From contig OZ059898.1 of NCBI GenBank assembly GCA_964057225.1, positions 6,262,001 through 6,326,000 of the forward strand: a stretch of 64,000 bases of DNA. Direction: 5' to 3'. The stretch comes from Auanema rhodensis. Taxonomy: Eukaryota; Nematoda; Chromadorea; Rhabditida; Rhabditidae. The position numbers and the translations under genes were made by a program. Shown one piece after another: positions 47,701 through 62,700 of this stretch (within the stretch, counting starts at the first letter, position 1; each line of letters begins with the position of its first letter). Below the pieces are notes generated by a model. It ran no database searches and had not been told where the DNA came from. It worked only from the letters and a program-made list of their open reading frames with translations.

Positions 47701-50700
47701 CGAACAGGTGCTTGTCGCTGTTATCCTGGATTTGAAGGATCCCCACCATCAATTCCATGTAAAGATGTTGATGAATGCGCAGAAGGCTTGCACAAATGTC
47801 ATCCATCAGCTCGTTGTCATAACTACAACGGTGGATATGCATGTTTCTGTCAAATGGGCTATCGCAAGAATAGCGATGGAGAATGTGTAGATATCAATGA
47901 ATGTGAAGAATCTCGAGGAACTTGCTGCAGTGTAAACGGTACATGTGTTAACAAACCTGGATCATATGGATGCGAATGCAAATCCGGATTTACTGGAGAT
48001 GGATATAACTGTATGCCAGTTGAGAAAAGAATCTGTCAAGACTTTGAATTTGATAAAGCTGGATGTGGTCATAATCATATGTGTATGATTGATGGTGAAG
48101 GAAATTTCGATTGTAACACATGCAAAATGGGATTCCAAATGATTAATGGATCATGTAGTGATATCAATGAATGTGCTACATCTGATTTACACATGTGTGA
48201 TGAGAATGCTAACTGTAACAACTTGCTTGGAACTTATGCTTGTCAATGTAAAGAAGGATACCGTGGAGATGGATTTATGTGCAAAGGTATCAACTATTAT
48301 TTCTTATAACTGTAATAATTTTTTAATTTAGATATTGATGAATGTGCTGAATCACATAGTCATTGTCATCCGCAAGCAATCTGCACCAACTTGCCAGGCT
48401 CATATAACTGTAGTTGCCCTGAAGGATTCACTGGGGAAGGACAAACAAGCTGTCAAAACCCAGTAGAAAAAAGCTGTGAAGATGTTGGAAAGTTCTGTGG
48501 ACGTGTTGAACATACTTCATGTTTATCCGTACGCATTTTCAACGGAAGCTTAGCTAGTGTATGCGAATGTGAACCCGGATACCGATACAATGCACATTCA
48601 AACAGCTGTGAAGGTATTTATCCATAGTTCAACTTATTTTTACATTTTTGATTTATAGATATCAATGAATGCATGGAAAACCGTCATAACTGTGATCCAG
48701 CTTCTGCTGTTTGTGTTAACACTGTAGGAGATTATACTTGTGAATGTGCCGAAGGATATGAAGGAGTTGGAGGAATCTGTGTTGATGTAAATGAATGTGA
48801 ACGTGGTCTTGCTGGTTGTCATTCTATGGCAATGTGCTTGAATCAACCTGGAAGCTGCGGATGTAAATGTATGGAAGGATTTACTGGAGATGGCATTCAA
48901 TGCACATGTATGTCAATTCGAATGACTAGCAATTTAATTTTTAAAAATATTTTAGCTACAACTCCTGATGATCTATGCACTGTTGAATGGCAAAGACTCT
49001 GTCGTTTGGAGAATAAAACTTGCCATATTGATGAAGAAGATGTTCCTCAATGTGGATCATGTATTGAAGGTCATCATCCAATCAATGGCTCTTGCCAACG
49101 TAAATTTCAAAAATATATAAGAAAATCATTAATTTCATTCATTTAAGCAGTTGAAGGTGCTGGAAATTGTGCTGATCGTACAATGAATAAATGTCATCCA
49201 AATGCTGAATGTATTGATGTACAACCTGGAAGACATTTCTGTACATGTAAAGTTGGATACATTGGAGATGGCATGAGATGTGACGGTGAGATATTTCATA
49301 AACAATATTTGAATGATATTCTTGCATGATTTATTTATTTTTTATACATATACATATAGTATATATGAATATGAAATATTTTCATATTCAGATATTGATG
49401 AATGTTCTGTGCCTGGTATATGTGATGAGCATGCTACTTGCACAAATCTTGAAGGATCTTTCACTTGCACATGTAAATCCGGATTTTTCGGAAATGGTTT
49501 TACTTGTAAAAATACTTCTACTAGCCTGTTGACCAATAGCACTCAGGGTAAGCTTGTTTACAAGCTTATTCATTTATATATTTTTATGTAACGCATGAGC
49601 TTCATTCAATACTTTAGGTCCAAATTGTCATTTGGATGCTGGATTATGTCACGAAAATGCTACATGTCATATGGACGGACATTGCAAATGCAATGATGGC
49701 TTTGAAGGAGATGGTATTATTATCTGTACTGGTATGTGATTTATCAGCTATATCGTTTTGAAACTTATCTGAATTTTCAGCAGAAAAGAACGGATCTTTA
49801 ACTGTCGGACCGGAACCACCTGTCCTTTTAAGACAAACAACAGCTCTTCCCAATGATCAAATTACTTCTCAAGGTACGTCGGAACATCCCATCACATCTG
49901 CACCGACAACAACAACTATCGTCAACGATACTAGCATGACTAAATCACCAACTGAAATCAATACGCCTGCTATGGAAAGAACGACGTTGCAGCCTGATGG
50001 CACGTCTACTTCTTTCGATTTCAAATCTGCACGAACCAACAACTTACCAGCAATAATGTCAACAACTCAATCAACCACACCAATAACAAAGCCAGAAATA
50101 CTGACGTTAACTTCAACTACATCTAATCCCAATAATTTAACGGCTTCTGAAACAGATAGCCATAATAATTCAAAGACAACGATTAAGCAAACGCTGTTAG
50201 CTTCAACAACATCGAAGACATTCGATACTATAACATCCACTACTCCACTAACTGAAGAGACATTCACTTTTTCCACAACAACACCAATCTCACAAAATAC
50301 ACACGAACCAACACTTACAGTTCGATTTAATACTCAAAATAACACCCTTCCCAATAATCCTCCTAACGCAACGGACTTCGAATCAAATCCTATGACCACA
50401 ATATTTACTGGAACTACACACTTATCTGAAACAGATAATTCTCCGAAGCCTTCTGATGGTAAAGTTACCACTACACCAACTAGTGGAACAGCCTCTTCTT
50501 CTGAAGCTTCTGAATCAACAAAAGGTTCTCATTTTGAAACAACTACCCCGGTCAGTGAATCAACCACTAAAATTGCGCCATCAACTTCAAACAGTCCCTC
50601 CACAAACTCACTTGGAGTTTCACAATCCACCAAACCTTCCGATGGTTCTCAATTGTCAACTCCAAGCAGTGTCACGACCAGTTCACCTGGAGCTTCAGAT

Positions 50701-53700
50701 TCCACAAAACCTTCTGATGGTTCCGAATTGTCCACTCCAAGCGTTGTCACAACCACTTCACCTGGAGCTTCAGATTCCACAAAACCTTCCGATGGTTCTG
50801 AATTGTCAACTCCAAGCAGTGTCACAACCAGTTCACCTGGAGCTTCAGATTCCACAAAACCTTCCGATGGTTCCGAATTGTCCAATCCAAGCAGTGTCAC
50901 GACCAGTTCACCTGGAGCTTCAGACTCCACAAAACCTTCCGAAGGTTTTGATGTTTCAACTCCAAGCAGTGTCACAACCAGTTCACCTGGAGCTTCAGAT
51001 TCCACAAAACCTTCCGATGCTTCTGAATTGTCAACTCCAAGCAGTGTCACAACCAGTTCACCTGGAGCTTCAGATTCCACAAAACCTTCCGATGGTTCCG
51101 AATTGTCCACTCCAAGCAGTGTCACGACCAGTTCACCTGGAGCTTCAGATTCCACAAAACCTTCCGATGGTTCCGAGTTGACCACTCCAAGCAGTGTCAC
51201 AACAAGTTCACCTGGAGCTTCAGATTCCACAAAACCTTCCGATGGTTCCGAATTGTCCACTCCAAGCAGTGTCACGACCAGTTCACCTGGAGCTTCAGAC
51301 TCCACAAAACCTTCCGATGGTTCCGAATTGTCCACTCCAAGCAGTGTCACGACCAGTTCACCTGGAGCTTCAGACTCCACAAAACCTTCCGATGGTTCCG
51401 AATTGTCCACTCCAAGCAGTGTCACGACCAGTTCACCTGGAGCTTCAGACTCCACAAAACCTTCCGATGGTTCTGAAGCCACAACTCCAGGTAGTGACAC
51501 AACAAGTTCACCTGGAGCTTCAGATTCCACAAAACCTTCCGATGGTTCCGAATTGACCACTCCAAGCAGTGTCACGACCAGTTCACCTGGAGCTTCAGAC
51601 TCCACAAAACCTTCCAATGGTTCTGAATTGTCAACTCCAAGCGGTGTCACAACCAGTTCACCTGGAGCTTCAGATTCGACCAAACCTTCCCATAGTTCCG
51701 AAGCTGTAACACCAGGTTCTGGCAAAACCAGTTCACCTGGAGCTTCAGACTCCACAAAACCTTCCGATGGTTCCGAATTGTCCACTCCAAGCAGTGTCAC
51801 AACCAGTTCACCTGGAGCTTCAGACTCCACAAAACCTTCCGATGGTTCCGAATTGACCACTCCAAGCAGTGTCACAACAAGTTCACCTGGAGCTTCAGAT
51901 TCCACAAAACCTTCCGATGGTTCTGAATTGTCAACTCGAAGCGGTGTCACAACAAGTTTACCTGGAGCTTCAGACTCCACAAAACCTTCCAATGGTTCTG
52001 AATTGTCAACTCCAAGCGGTGTCACAACCAGTTCACCTGGAGCTTCAGACTCCACAAAACCTTCCGATGGTTCCGAATTGACCACTCCAAGCAGTGTCAC
52101 AACAAATTCACCTGGAGCTTCAGATTCCACAAAACCTTCCGATGGTTCCGAATTGTCCACTCCAAGCAGTGTCACAACAAATTCACCTGGAGCTTCAGAT
52201 TCCACAAAACCTTCCGATGGTTCCGAATTGTCCACTCCAAGCAGTGTCACGACCAGTTCACCTGGAGCTTCAGACTCCACAAAACCTTCCAATGGTTCTG
52301 AATTGTCAACTCCAAGCGGTGTCACAACCAGTTCACCTGGAGCTTCAGACTCCACAAAACCTTCCGATGGTTCCGAATTGACCACTCCAAGCAGTGTCAC
52401 AACAAGTTCACCTGGAGCTTCAGATTCCACAAAACCGTCCGATGGTTCCGAATTGTCCACTCCAAGCAGTGTCACGACCAGTTCACCTGGAGCTTCAGAC
52501 TCCACAAAACCTTCCGATGGTTCCGAATTGACCACTCCAGGCAGTGTCACAACAAGTTCACCTGGAGCTTCAGACTCCACAAAACTTTCCGATGGTTCCG
52601 AATTGACCACTCCAAGCAGTGTCACAACAAGTTCACCTGGAGCTTCAGATTCCACAAAACCTTCCGATGGTTCTGAATTGTCAACTCCAAGCGGTGTCAC
52701 AACAAGTTCACCTGGAGCTTCAGATTCCACAAAACCTTCCCATGGTTCCGAATTGTCCACTCCAAGCAGTGTCACGACCAGTTCACCTGGAGCTTCAGAC
52801 TCCACAAAACCTTCCGATGGTTCCGAATTGACCACTCCAAGCGGTGTCACAACAAGTTTACCTGGAGCTTCAGATTCCACAAAACCTTCCGATGGTTCCG
52901 AATTGTCCACTCCAAGCAGTGTCACAACCAGTTCACCTGGAGCTTCAGACTCCACAAAACCTTCCGATGGTTCCGAATTGACCACTCCAAGCAGTGTCAC
53001 AACAAGTTTACCTGGAGCTTCAGATTCCACAAAACCTTCCGATGGTTCCGAATTGTCCACTCCAAGCAGTGTCACAACCAGTTCACCTGGAGCTTCAGAC
53101 TCCACAAAACCTTCCGATGGTTCCGAATTGACCACTCCAAGCAGTGTCACAACAAGTTCACCTGGAGCTTCAGATTCCACAAAACCTTCCGATGGTTCCG
53201 AATTGTCCACTCCAAGCGGTGTCACGACCAGTTCATCTGGAGCTTCAGACTCCACAAAACCTTCCGATGGTTCTGAATTGTCAACTCCAAGCGGTGTCAC
53301 AACAAGTTCACCTGGAGCTTCAGACTCCACAAAACCTTCCGATGGTTCTGAATTGTCAACTCCAAGCGGTGTCACAACAAGTTCACCTGGAGCTTCAGAC
53401 TCCACAAAACCTTCCGATGGTTCTGAATTGTCAACTCCAAGCGGTGTCACAACAAGTTCACCTGGAGCTTCAGATTCCACAAAACCTTCCGATGGTTCCG
53501 AATTGTCCACTCCAAGCAGTGTCACGACCAGTTCACCTGGAGCTTCAGATTCCACAAAACCTTCCGATGATTCCGAATTGTCCACTCCAAGCAGTGTTAC
53601 AACCAGTTCAACTGAATCTTCAGATCCCACCAAACCTTCCGATGATTCTGAATTGTCCACTCCAAGCAGAGGCAGCACTAGTTCACCTGGAGATTCAGAT

Positions 53701-56700
53701 TCCACCAAACCCTCTGATTTTTCTGATGTTTCAACTCCAAGCAGTGTTACAACCAGTTCACCTGGAGCTTCAGACTCCACAAAACCTTCCGAAGGTTTTG
53801 ATGTTTCAACTCCAAGCAGTGGTACAACCAGTTCAGCTCAAGCTTCAGAATCTGCAAAGCCTTCTGATGAAACTAAAACAACCTTTCATCCAAAACATCT
53901 GAGTTTTTCGAGAGTTCCTGATGAAAAATCAACCACACCAACTGAGAACATCGTAACAGCCATATCCCACATGATTTCGAACGTTTTCTCGACTACTCCA
54001 AGTGCTCCAACAACACGAATGGAGGATGTTATGGGATTGGAGATCATGAATCCCAATAAGTTTTCCCAAAATCCGAAATTCGTAGCGAAAACAACCACAG
54101 CTTCTGCCAAATCTGTCCTAGACTCTTCTACCCTTCCATCTTCTTCTGAAGTTTCAATTACTGAAGATTCTGGTGAAGAGCCGACTACTGTGATGGAGGA
54201 TAAGATGGGCTTGGAAATTATGATTCCACGAAGACCAAATGTAAAATCAACCTTAGGGCCACAGCTTACTTCCTCTTCAGCAAATCCGAGCGATACTGTT
54301 TCTGCTTCATCTACTTCTTCAGTAACTCCTGAAGGTGAAAGCACTGTCTCAGTTTCATCTGGCTCATCAACTACTCCAGGTTCTAAAGCTAATGTTGTAA
54401 CCTCTACCGGAGCTTCAGTCACTCCTGGAAGTGAAAGCACTGTCTCAGTGTCTTCCGAAACATCAACTACTCCAGGTTCTGAAGCTAATATTCCAACATC
54501 TACTGGAGCCTCAGTAACTCCTAGAGGTGAAAGCACTGTCTCAGATTCAACTGGAGCATCAACTACTCCAGGTTCTGAAGCTAATATTCCAACATCTACC
54601 GGAGCCTCAGTAACTCCTGGAAGTGAAAGCACTGTCTCAGCTCCATCTGGAACATTAACTACTCCAGGTTCTGAATCTAATATTCCAACATCTACTGGAG
54701 CCTCAGTAACTCCTAGAGGTGAAAGCACTGTCTCAGATTCAACTGGAGCATCAACTACTCCAGGTTCTGAAGCTAATATTCCAACATCTACCGGAGCCTC
54801 AGTAGCTCCTGGAAGTGAAAGCACTGTCTCAGCTCCATCTGGAACATCAACTACCCTTGGTTCTAAAGCTAATGTTGTAACCTCTACCGGAGCTTCAGTC
54901 ACTCCTGGAAGTGAAAGCACTGTCTCAGTGTCTTCTGAAACATCAACTACTCCAGGTTCTGAATCGAATATTCCAACCTCTACCGGAACTTCAGTAACTC
55001 CTGGAGGTGAAAGCACTGTCTCAGCTCCATCTGGAACATCAACAACTCCAGGTTCTAAAGCTAATGTTGTAACTTCTACCGGAGCTTCAGTAACTCCTGG
55101 AAGTGAAAGCACTGTCTCAGATTCAACTGGAGCTTCAACTACTCCAGGTTCTGAATCTAATATTCCAACCTCTACAGGAATTTCAGTAACTCCTGGAGAT
55201 GAAAGCACTGTCTCAGCTCTATCTGGAACATCAACAACTCTAGGTTCTAAAGCTAATGTTGTAACCTCTACCGGAGCTTCAGTAACTCCTGGAAGTGAAA
55301 GCACTGTCTCAACTGGAGCTTCAACTACTCCAGGTTCTGAATCTAATATTCCAACATCTACTGGAGCTTCAGTAACTCCTGGAGGTGAAAGCACTGTCTC
55401 AGCTCCATCTGGAACATCAACAACTCCAGGTTCTAAAGCTAATGTTGTAACCTCTACCGGAGCTTCAGTAACTCCTGGAGGAGAAAGCACTGTCTCAGCT
55501 TCATCTGGAACATCAAGTACTCCAGGTTCTGAATCGAATATTCCAACCTCTACCGGAACTTCAGTAACTCCTGGAGGTGAAAGCACTGTCTCAGCTCCAT
55601 CTGAAACATCAACAACTCCAGGCTCTGAATCGAATATTCCAACCTCTACCGGAACTTCAGTAACTCCTGGAAGTGAAAGCACTGTCTCAGATTCAACTGG
55701 AGCTTCAACTACTCCAGGTTCTGGTTCTAATATTCCAACCTCTACCGGAACTTCAGTAACTCCTGGAGGTGAAAGCACTGTCTCAGCTCCATCTGAAACA
55801 TCAACAACTCCAGGCTCTGAATCGAATATTCCAACCTCTACCGGAACTTCAGTAACTCCTGGAAGTGAAAGCACTGTCTCAGATTCAACTGAAACATCAA
55901 CAACTCCAGGCTCTGAATCGAATATTCCAACCTCTACTGGAGCTTCAGTAACTCCTGGAGGTGAAAGCACTGTCTCAGCTCCATCTGGAACATCAACAAC
56001 TCCAGGCTCTGAATCGAATATTCCAACCTCTACTGGAGCTTCAGTAACTCCTGGAGGTGAAAGCACTGTCTCAGCTCCATCTGGAACATCAACAACTCCA
56101 GGCTCTGAATCGAATATTCCAACCTCTACCGGAACTTCAGTAACTCCTGGAAGTGAAAGCACTGTCTCAGTGTCTTCCGAAACATCAACTACTCCAGGTT
56201 CTGAAGCTAATATTCCAACATCTACTGGAGCCTCAGTAACTCCTAGAGGTGAAAGCACTGTCTCAGATTCAACTGGAGCATCAACTACTCCAGGTTCTGA
56301 AGCTAATATTCCAACATCTACCGGAGCCTCAGTAACTCCTGGAAGTGAAAGCACTGTCTCAGCTCCATCTGGAACATTAACTACTCCAGGTTCTGAATCT
56401 AATATTCCAACATCTACTGGAGCCTCAGTAACTCCTAGAGGTGAAAGCACTGTCTCAGATTCAACTGGAGCTTCAACTACTCCAGGTTCTGGTTCTAATA
56501 TTCCAACCTCTACTGGAGCTTCAGTAACTCCTGGAGGTGAAAGCACTGTCTCAGCTCCATCTGGAACATCAACAACTCCAGGCTCTGAATCGAATATTCC
56601 AACCTCTACTGGAGCTTCAGTAACTCCTGGAGGTGAAAGCACTGTCTCAGCTCCATCTGGAACATCAACAACTCCAGGCTCTGAATCGAATATTCCAACC

Positions 56701-59700
56701 TCTACCGGAACTTCAGTAACTCCTGGAGATGAAAGCACTGTCTCAGCTTCATCTGGAACATCAACAACTCCAGGCTCTGAATCGAATATTCCAACCTCTA
56801 CCGGAACTTCAGTAACTCCTGGAGATGAAAGCACTGTCTCAGCTTCATCTGGACCATCAATCACGTCTACCACTTTTTCCTCCCAATTTACCAATGGCGT
56901 ATCTACAACATCTTTGAAACCTGCAAAGCTCGAGCGCTCTACATCCTCACCTTTGTTTGAAGGAACAACTTCGAAAGAGCGTACACGAGCGACATCAAGT
57001 GGAATAGCTATTGAAATAGATGAAAATGAAAATGTAAAAATTGTTAGCCGAATAACTGGGAAGCCATTGTCACTCGATATAGTATCTGCGACTCCAACAT
57101 TCACTACAGGACATAACACCAAAACAACTTCAAATTCCGATACCTTTACTAATATTCCTAACTTTATTGAATCATCAACACATTTACCAAAAGTATCTGT
57201 GAATGAAACAAATAAGAATTCACAAAATAACGCTACTACTCCATCAATCTCAACTAAAACAACATTAATATCATCTGAAGGACCGTTATCACCAACACAT
57301 TTCACAACGGCTTCACCTTCAAATAATATTGTTTCAACACTCGCTAATTCTCATAAAAAGCCAGGTATAATATTTAAATTTAATTGCTTAGAATATATGT
57401 TTTTGCTTAATAGTATATATAATTTCACTTTTTCATTTTTATTTCTATTTCAGTTTCAGATGATATATCTGTCACTACTGTTGCACCTGATAGCACCACT
57501 TCACCTTCTGTACTCACACCTGATACTCTATCATCACCTAAGATCACTAGTATCGATGGTGATACTTCACAACGTCTTAATGGCGTTAATAACGTTCATG
57601 TTAATCTTAATAACTCACTTTCTATTCACGTATCTGTTTCTGAATCATCAGAAACAGATTTCAAAGATGCACACAAGCCTTCTACTGCACTCACTCAACC
57701 ACCACCAAGATCACACGATGCTGAACATATCAAGTCTAAGTTAACTATCATCGACAACAGTTCTGAAAGAGATATTAATCGCAATCCAAATTTACAATTT
57801 GAGAATAGCACTAGTGTCAGACCTGATGTTGATGATTTGATTAGAGCGTCAAAACCAATAGATTCAATCACTACTAGCATGCCACCTGTATTTGTTCCTG
57901 ATGAAGAAGAAACTGAACATGTAGAGAATGTTGAAAAACATCCACAAACCTCTATTAGCACCAATCAATCATCAATTTCTTCAAATACAACCACTATGCC
58001 TGTAACATCATTCACTTCAAAGGCTCCTAACTCATTCTCTTCTGTCAAAACTACACTTGTTGTCCTTCACTTGTTTTCAACACAAGCACCAAGCAATCAG
58101 ACAATGATCACTGATGATCTCAGTCCTAATCAAAACAATTCAGAAACAACTCGTGGTCCACCTAGTATGACACCTCCTTCTTTGATTGATCCAACAACTG
58201 AATCATCTATTTCCACTGAGAATGCTTATACTGGAACTGCCGAAAGTACTGAGCAGCCAGCAACTACAACGCAGTCAACAACAACATCATCAGCAACAAC
58301 TCCATCAACAACCACGACAGCAGCAGTTACGGAAGGTGAGCCAGATATGCATCACGAATCTAAACACACGCCAAGCACTTTCACATCACTTAGCACAACA
58401 GGCTCAATGATGAACACAAATACATCAATTGACAAAAACAATATCACAAATGCACCAAACACTGTTGATCAAAATACTTTAAAACCTTTAAATACTTTAT
58501 CAACTGAAGTTTCTATGATTGAAACCACAACAAATCAATTAGTTTTTACAACAACTAATGATTTAACTAAAACTTCAACTTTTCGAGATCAATCTGATAT
58601 AAGCAATTCAATCAAAAACCCCAATACGTCTTCTGATATAAAAGAAAATCTTCAGAATACATTTTCAACACCAATGACTTCAAAAGAGTCAAAATTCACT
58701 ACTCAATCTACTGAGACCTCCTCTTTACCAGATGATTTTGATTCAAGATCATCAGTTTCTGAGAGTATTACAACCATAACTTCAATTGACACAACAAAAA
58801 GTTTTGAGAATTTTCAATCAACAACGCCTACTGCTGACCCTCAAACTCTTGAAGAGCTAAACAAATCAAAAACAAACAACCCAACTACCGTAACAGCTTC
58901 TCCAGCTGATCTGCCAGAATCTAAGATTAATTCGGATGTTCGAGTTCATGATCCAAGTAGTAGAACAACCCCATCACCTGAAAAAATTGAGTTTAATATT
59001 CCTTCTAATGGTTCCAACACCACAACTCCAAAGAGTGGTATAACCACGAAACCAAGAGCTTCGGATTCCACAAAACCTTCCGATGGTTCCGAATTGTCCA
59101 CTCCAAGCAGTGTCACGACCAGTTCATCTGGAGCTTCAGACTCCACAAAACCTTCCGATGATTCTGAATTGTCAATTCCAAGCGGTGTCACAACCAGTTC
59201 ACCTGGAGCTTCAGATTCCACCAAACCTTCCGATGGTTCCGAATTGTCCACTCCAAGCAGTGTCACAACCAGTTCACCTGGAGCTTCAGACTCCACAAAA
59301 TCTTCCGATAGTTCTGAAGTCACAACTCCAATGAGTTTCACAACCAGTTCACCTGGAGATTCAAAATCCACAAAACCTTCCGATGGTTCTGAATTGTCAA
59401 CTCCAAGCAGTGTCACAACCAGTTCACCTGGAGCTTCAGACTCCACAAAATCTTCCGATAGTTCTGAAGCCAAAACTCCAAGCAGTGGAACAACCATTCC
59501 TCTTGGAGTATCAGAATCCATAATATCTTCCGATAGTTCTGAAGCCACTACTCCAAGCGGTGTCACAACCAGTTCACCTGGAGCTTCAGACTTCACAAAG
59601 CCTTCCCATAGTTCCGAAGCTACAACACCAGGTACTGGCAAAACCAGTTCACCTGGAAGTTCCGATTCCACAAAACCTTCTGATGGTTCTGAAGTCTCAA

Positions 59701-62700
59701 CTTCAATGAGTAGCACAACCAGTTCACCTGGTGCTTCAGATTCGACCAAACATTCCGATGGTTCTGAAGTCTCAACTCCAATGAGTGGCACAACCAGTTC
59801 ACCTGGAGCTTCCGATTCCACAAAACCTTCTGATGGTTCTGAAGTCTCAACTCCAATGAGTGGCACAACCAGTTCACCTGGAGCTTCAGAATCCACAAAA
59901 CCTTCTGATGGTTCTGAAGTCTCAACTTCAATGAGTAGCACAACCAGTTCACCTGGAGCTTCAGATTCGACCGAACATTCCCATAGTTCCGAAGCTACAA
60001 CACCAGGTACTGGCAAAACCAGTTCACCTGGAAGTTCCGATTCCACAAAACCTTCTGATGGTTCTGAAGTCTCAACTTCAATGAGTAGCACAACCAGTTC
60101 ACCTGGAGCTTCAGATTCGACCAAACATTCCGATGGTTCTGAAGTCTCAACTCCAATGAGTGGCACAACCAGTTCACCTGGAGCTTCCGATTCCACAAAA
60201 CCTTCTGATGGTTTTGAAGTCTCAACTCCAATGAGTGGCACAACCAGTTCACCTGGAGCTTCAGATTCAACTAAACATTCCGATGGTTCTGAAGTCTCAA
60301 CTCCAATGAGTGGCACAACCAGTTCACCTGGAGCTTCCGATTCCACAAAACCTTCTGATGGTTCTGAAGTCTCAACTCCAATGAGTGGCTCAACCAGTTC
60401 ACCTGGAGCTTCCGATTCCACAAAACCTTCTGATGGTTCTGAAGTCTCAACTCCAATGAGTGGCACAACCAGTTCACCTGGAGCTTCAGATTCGACCAAA
60501 CATTCCGATGGTTCTGAAGCCACAACTCCAAGCAGTGGCAGAACCAGTTCACCTGGAGCTTCAGATTCCACAAAACCTTCTGATGGTTCTGAAGTCTCAA
60601 CTCCAATGAGTGGCACAACCAGTTCACCTGGAGCTTCAGATTCGACCAAACATTCCGATGGTTCTGAAGCCACAACTCCAATGAGTGGCTCAACCAGTTC
60701 ACCTGGAGCTTCCGATTCCACAAAACCTTCTGATGGTTCTGAAGTCTCAACTCCAATGAGTGGCTCAACCAGTTCACCTGGAGCTTCCGATTCCACAAAA
60801 CCTTCTGATGGTTCTGAAGTCTCAACTCCAATGAGTGGCACAACCAGTTCACCTGGAGCTTCCGATTCCACAAAACCTTCCGATGCTTCTGAAGTCTCAA
60901 CTCCAATGAGTGGCACAACCAGTTCACCTGAAGCTTCCGATTCCACAAAACCTTCTGATGGTTCTGAAGTCTCAACTCCAATGAGTGGCACAACCAGTTC
61001 ACCTGGAGCTTCAGATTCGACCAAACATTCCGATGGTTCTGAAGCCACAACTCCAATGAGTGGCTCAACCAGTTCACCTGGAGGTTCCGATTCCACAAAA
61101 CCTTCCGATGGTTCTGAAGCCACAACTCCAGGTAGTGACACAACCAGTTCACCTGGAGCTTCAGGTTCCACAAAACTTTCAGATGGTTCTAAAGCCAAAA
61201 CTCCAAGCAGTGGAACAACCATTCCATTTGGAGATTCAGAATCTAAGACAACTTCCAATGGTTCCGAAGTCACAACTTCAAACAGTGTCACAACCAGTTC
61301 ACCTGGAGCTTCCGATTCCACAAAACCTTCTGATGGTTCTGAAGTCTCAACTCCAAACAGTGTCACAACCAGTTCACCTGGAGCTTCCGATTCCACAAAA
61401 CCTTCTGATGGTTCTGAAGTCTCAACTCCAATGAGTGGCACAACCAGTTCACCTGGAGCTTCAGAATCCACAAAATCTTCCGATAGTTCTGAAGCCACAA
61501 CTCCAAGCAGTGGAACAACCATTCCATTTGGAGATTCAGAATCTAAGACAACTTCCAATGGTTCCGAAGTCACAACTTCAAACAGTGTCACAACCAGTTC
61601 ACCTGGAGCTTCCGATTCCACAAAACCTTCTGATGGTTCTGAAGTCTCAACTCCAATGAGTGGCACAACCAGTTCACCTAGAGCTTCAGACTTCACAAAG
61701 CCTTCCCATAGTTCCGAAGCTACAACATCAGGTACTGGCAAAACCAGTTCACCTGGAGGTTCCGAAGCTTCAACACCAGGTACTGGCAAAACCAGTTCAC
61801 CTGGAGCTTCAGATTTCACAAAACATTCCGATGGTTCTGGAGCCACAACTCCAAGCAGTGGCAGAACCAGTTTACCTGGAGCTTCAGATTCGACCAAACC
61901 TTCCGATGGTTCCGAATTGTCGACTCCAAGCAGTGTCACAACCAGTTTGCCTGGAGCTTCAGATTCCACAAAACCTTCTCATGTTTCTGAAGCCACAACT
62001 CCAGGTAGTGGAACAACCACTTCTCTTGGAGATTCAGAATCTACGACAACTTCCAATGCTTCTGAAGTCTCAAATTCAAGCAGTGTCACAACCACTTCCC
62101 CTAGAGCTTCAGAATCCACAAAATCTTCCGATGATTCCGAATTGTCGACTCCAAGCAGTGTCACAACCAGTTTGCCTGGAGCTTCAGAATCTGCAAAGCC
62201 TTCTGATGAAACTAAAACAACCTTTCATCCAAAACATCTGAGTTTTTCGAGAGTTCCTGATGAAAAATCAACCACACCAACTGAGAACATCGTAACAGCC
62301 ATATCCCACATGATTTCGAACGTTTTCTCGACTACTCCAAGTGCTCCAACAACACGAATGGAGGATGTTATGGGATTGGAGATCATGAATCCCAATAAGT
62401 TTTCCCAAAATCCGAAATTCGTAGCGAAAACAACCACAGCTTCTGCCAAATCTGTCCTAGACTCTTCTACCCTTCCATCTTCTTCTGAAGTTTCAATTAC
62501 TGAAGATTCTGGTGAAGAGCCGACTACTGTGATGGAGGATAAGATGGGCTTGGAAATTATGATTCCACGAAGACCAAATGTAAAATCAACCTTAGGGCCA
62601 CAGCTTACTTCCTCTTCAGCAAATCCGAGCGATACTGTTTCTGCTTCATCTACTTCAGTAACTCCTGAAGGTGAAAGCACTGTCTCAGTTTCATCCGGCT

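Noticed and set aside
49313-49591. 92-codon plus frame starting [20 protein letters not shown]
   Set aside because: Its first third is intron sequence; only the part from 49392 is the EGF exon, entered by splicing.
50649-53780. 1,043-codon minus-strand open frame ([21 protein letters not shown] repeats)
   Set aside because: It is the complement of the 25-residue array; it has no splice or start context and its repeats mirror the sense units exactly.
53886-57305. 1,139-codon minus-strand open frame
   Set aside because: Antisense of the spacer and 32-residue array; the sense frame is continuous with EGF exons through phase-consistent introns.
58946-61969. 1,007-codon minus-strand open frame
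   Set aside because: Antisense of the second 25-residue array; same reasoning.
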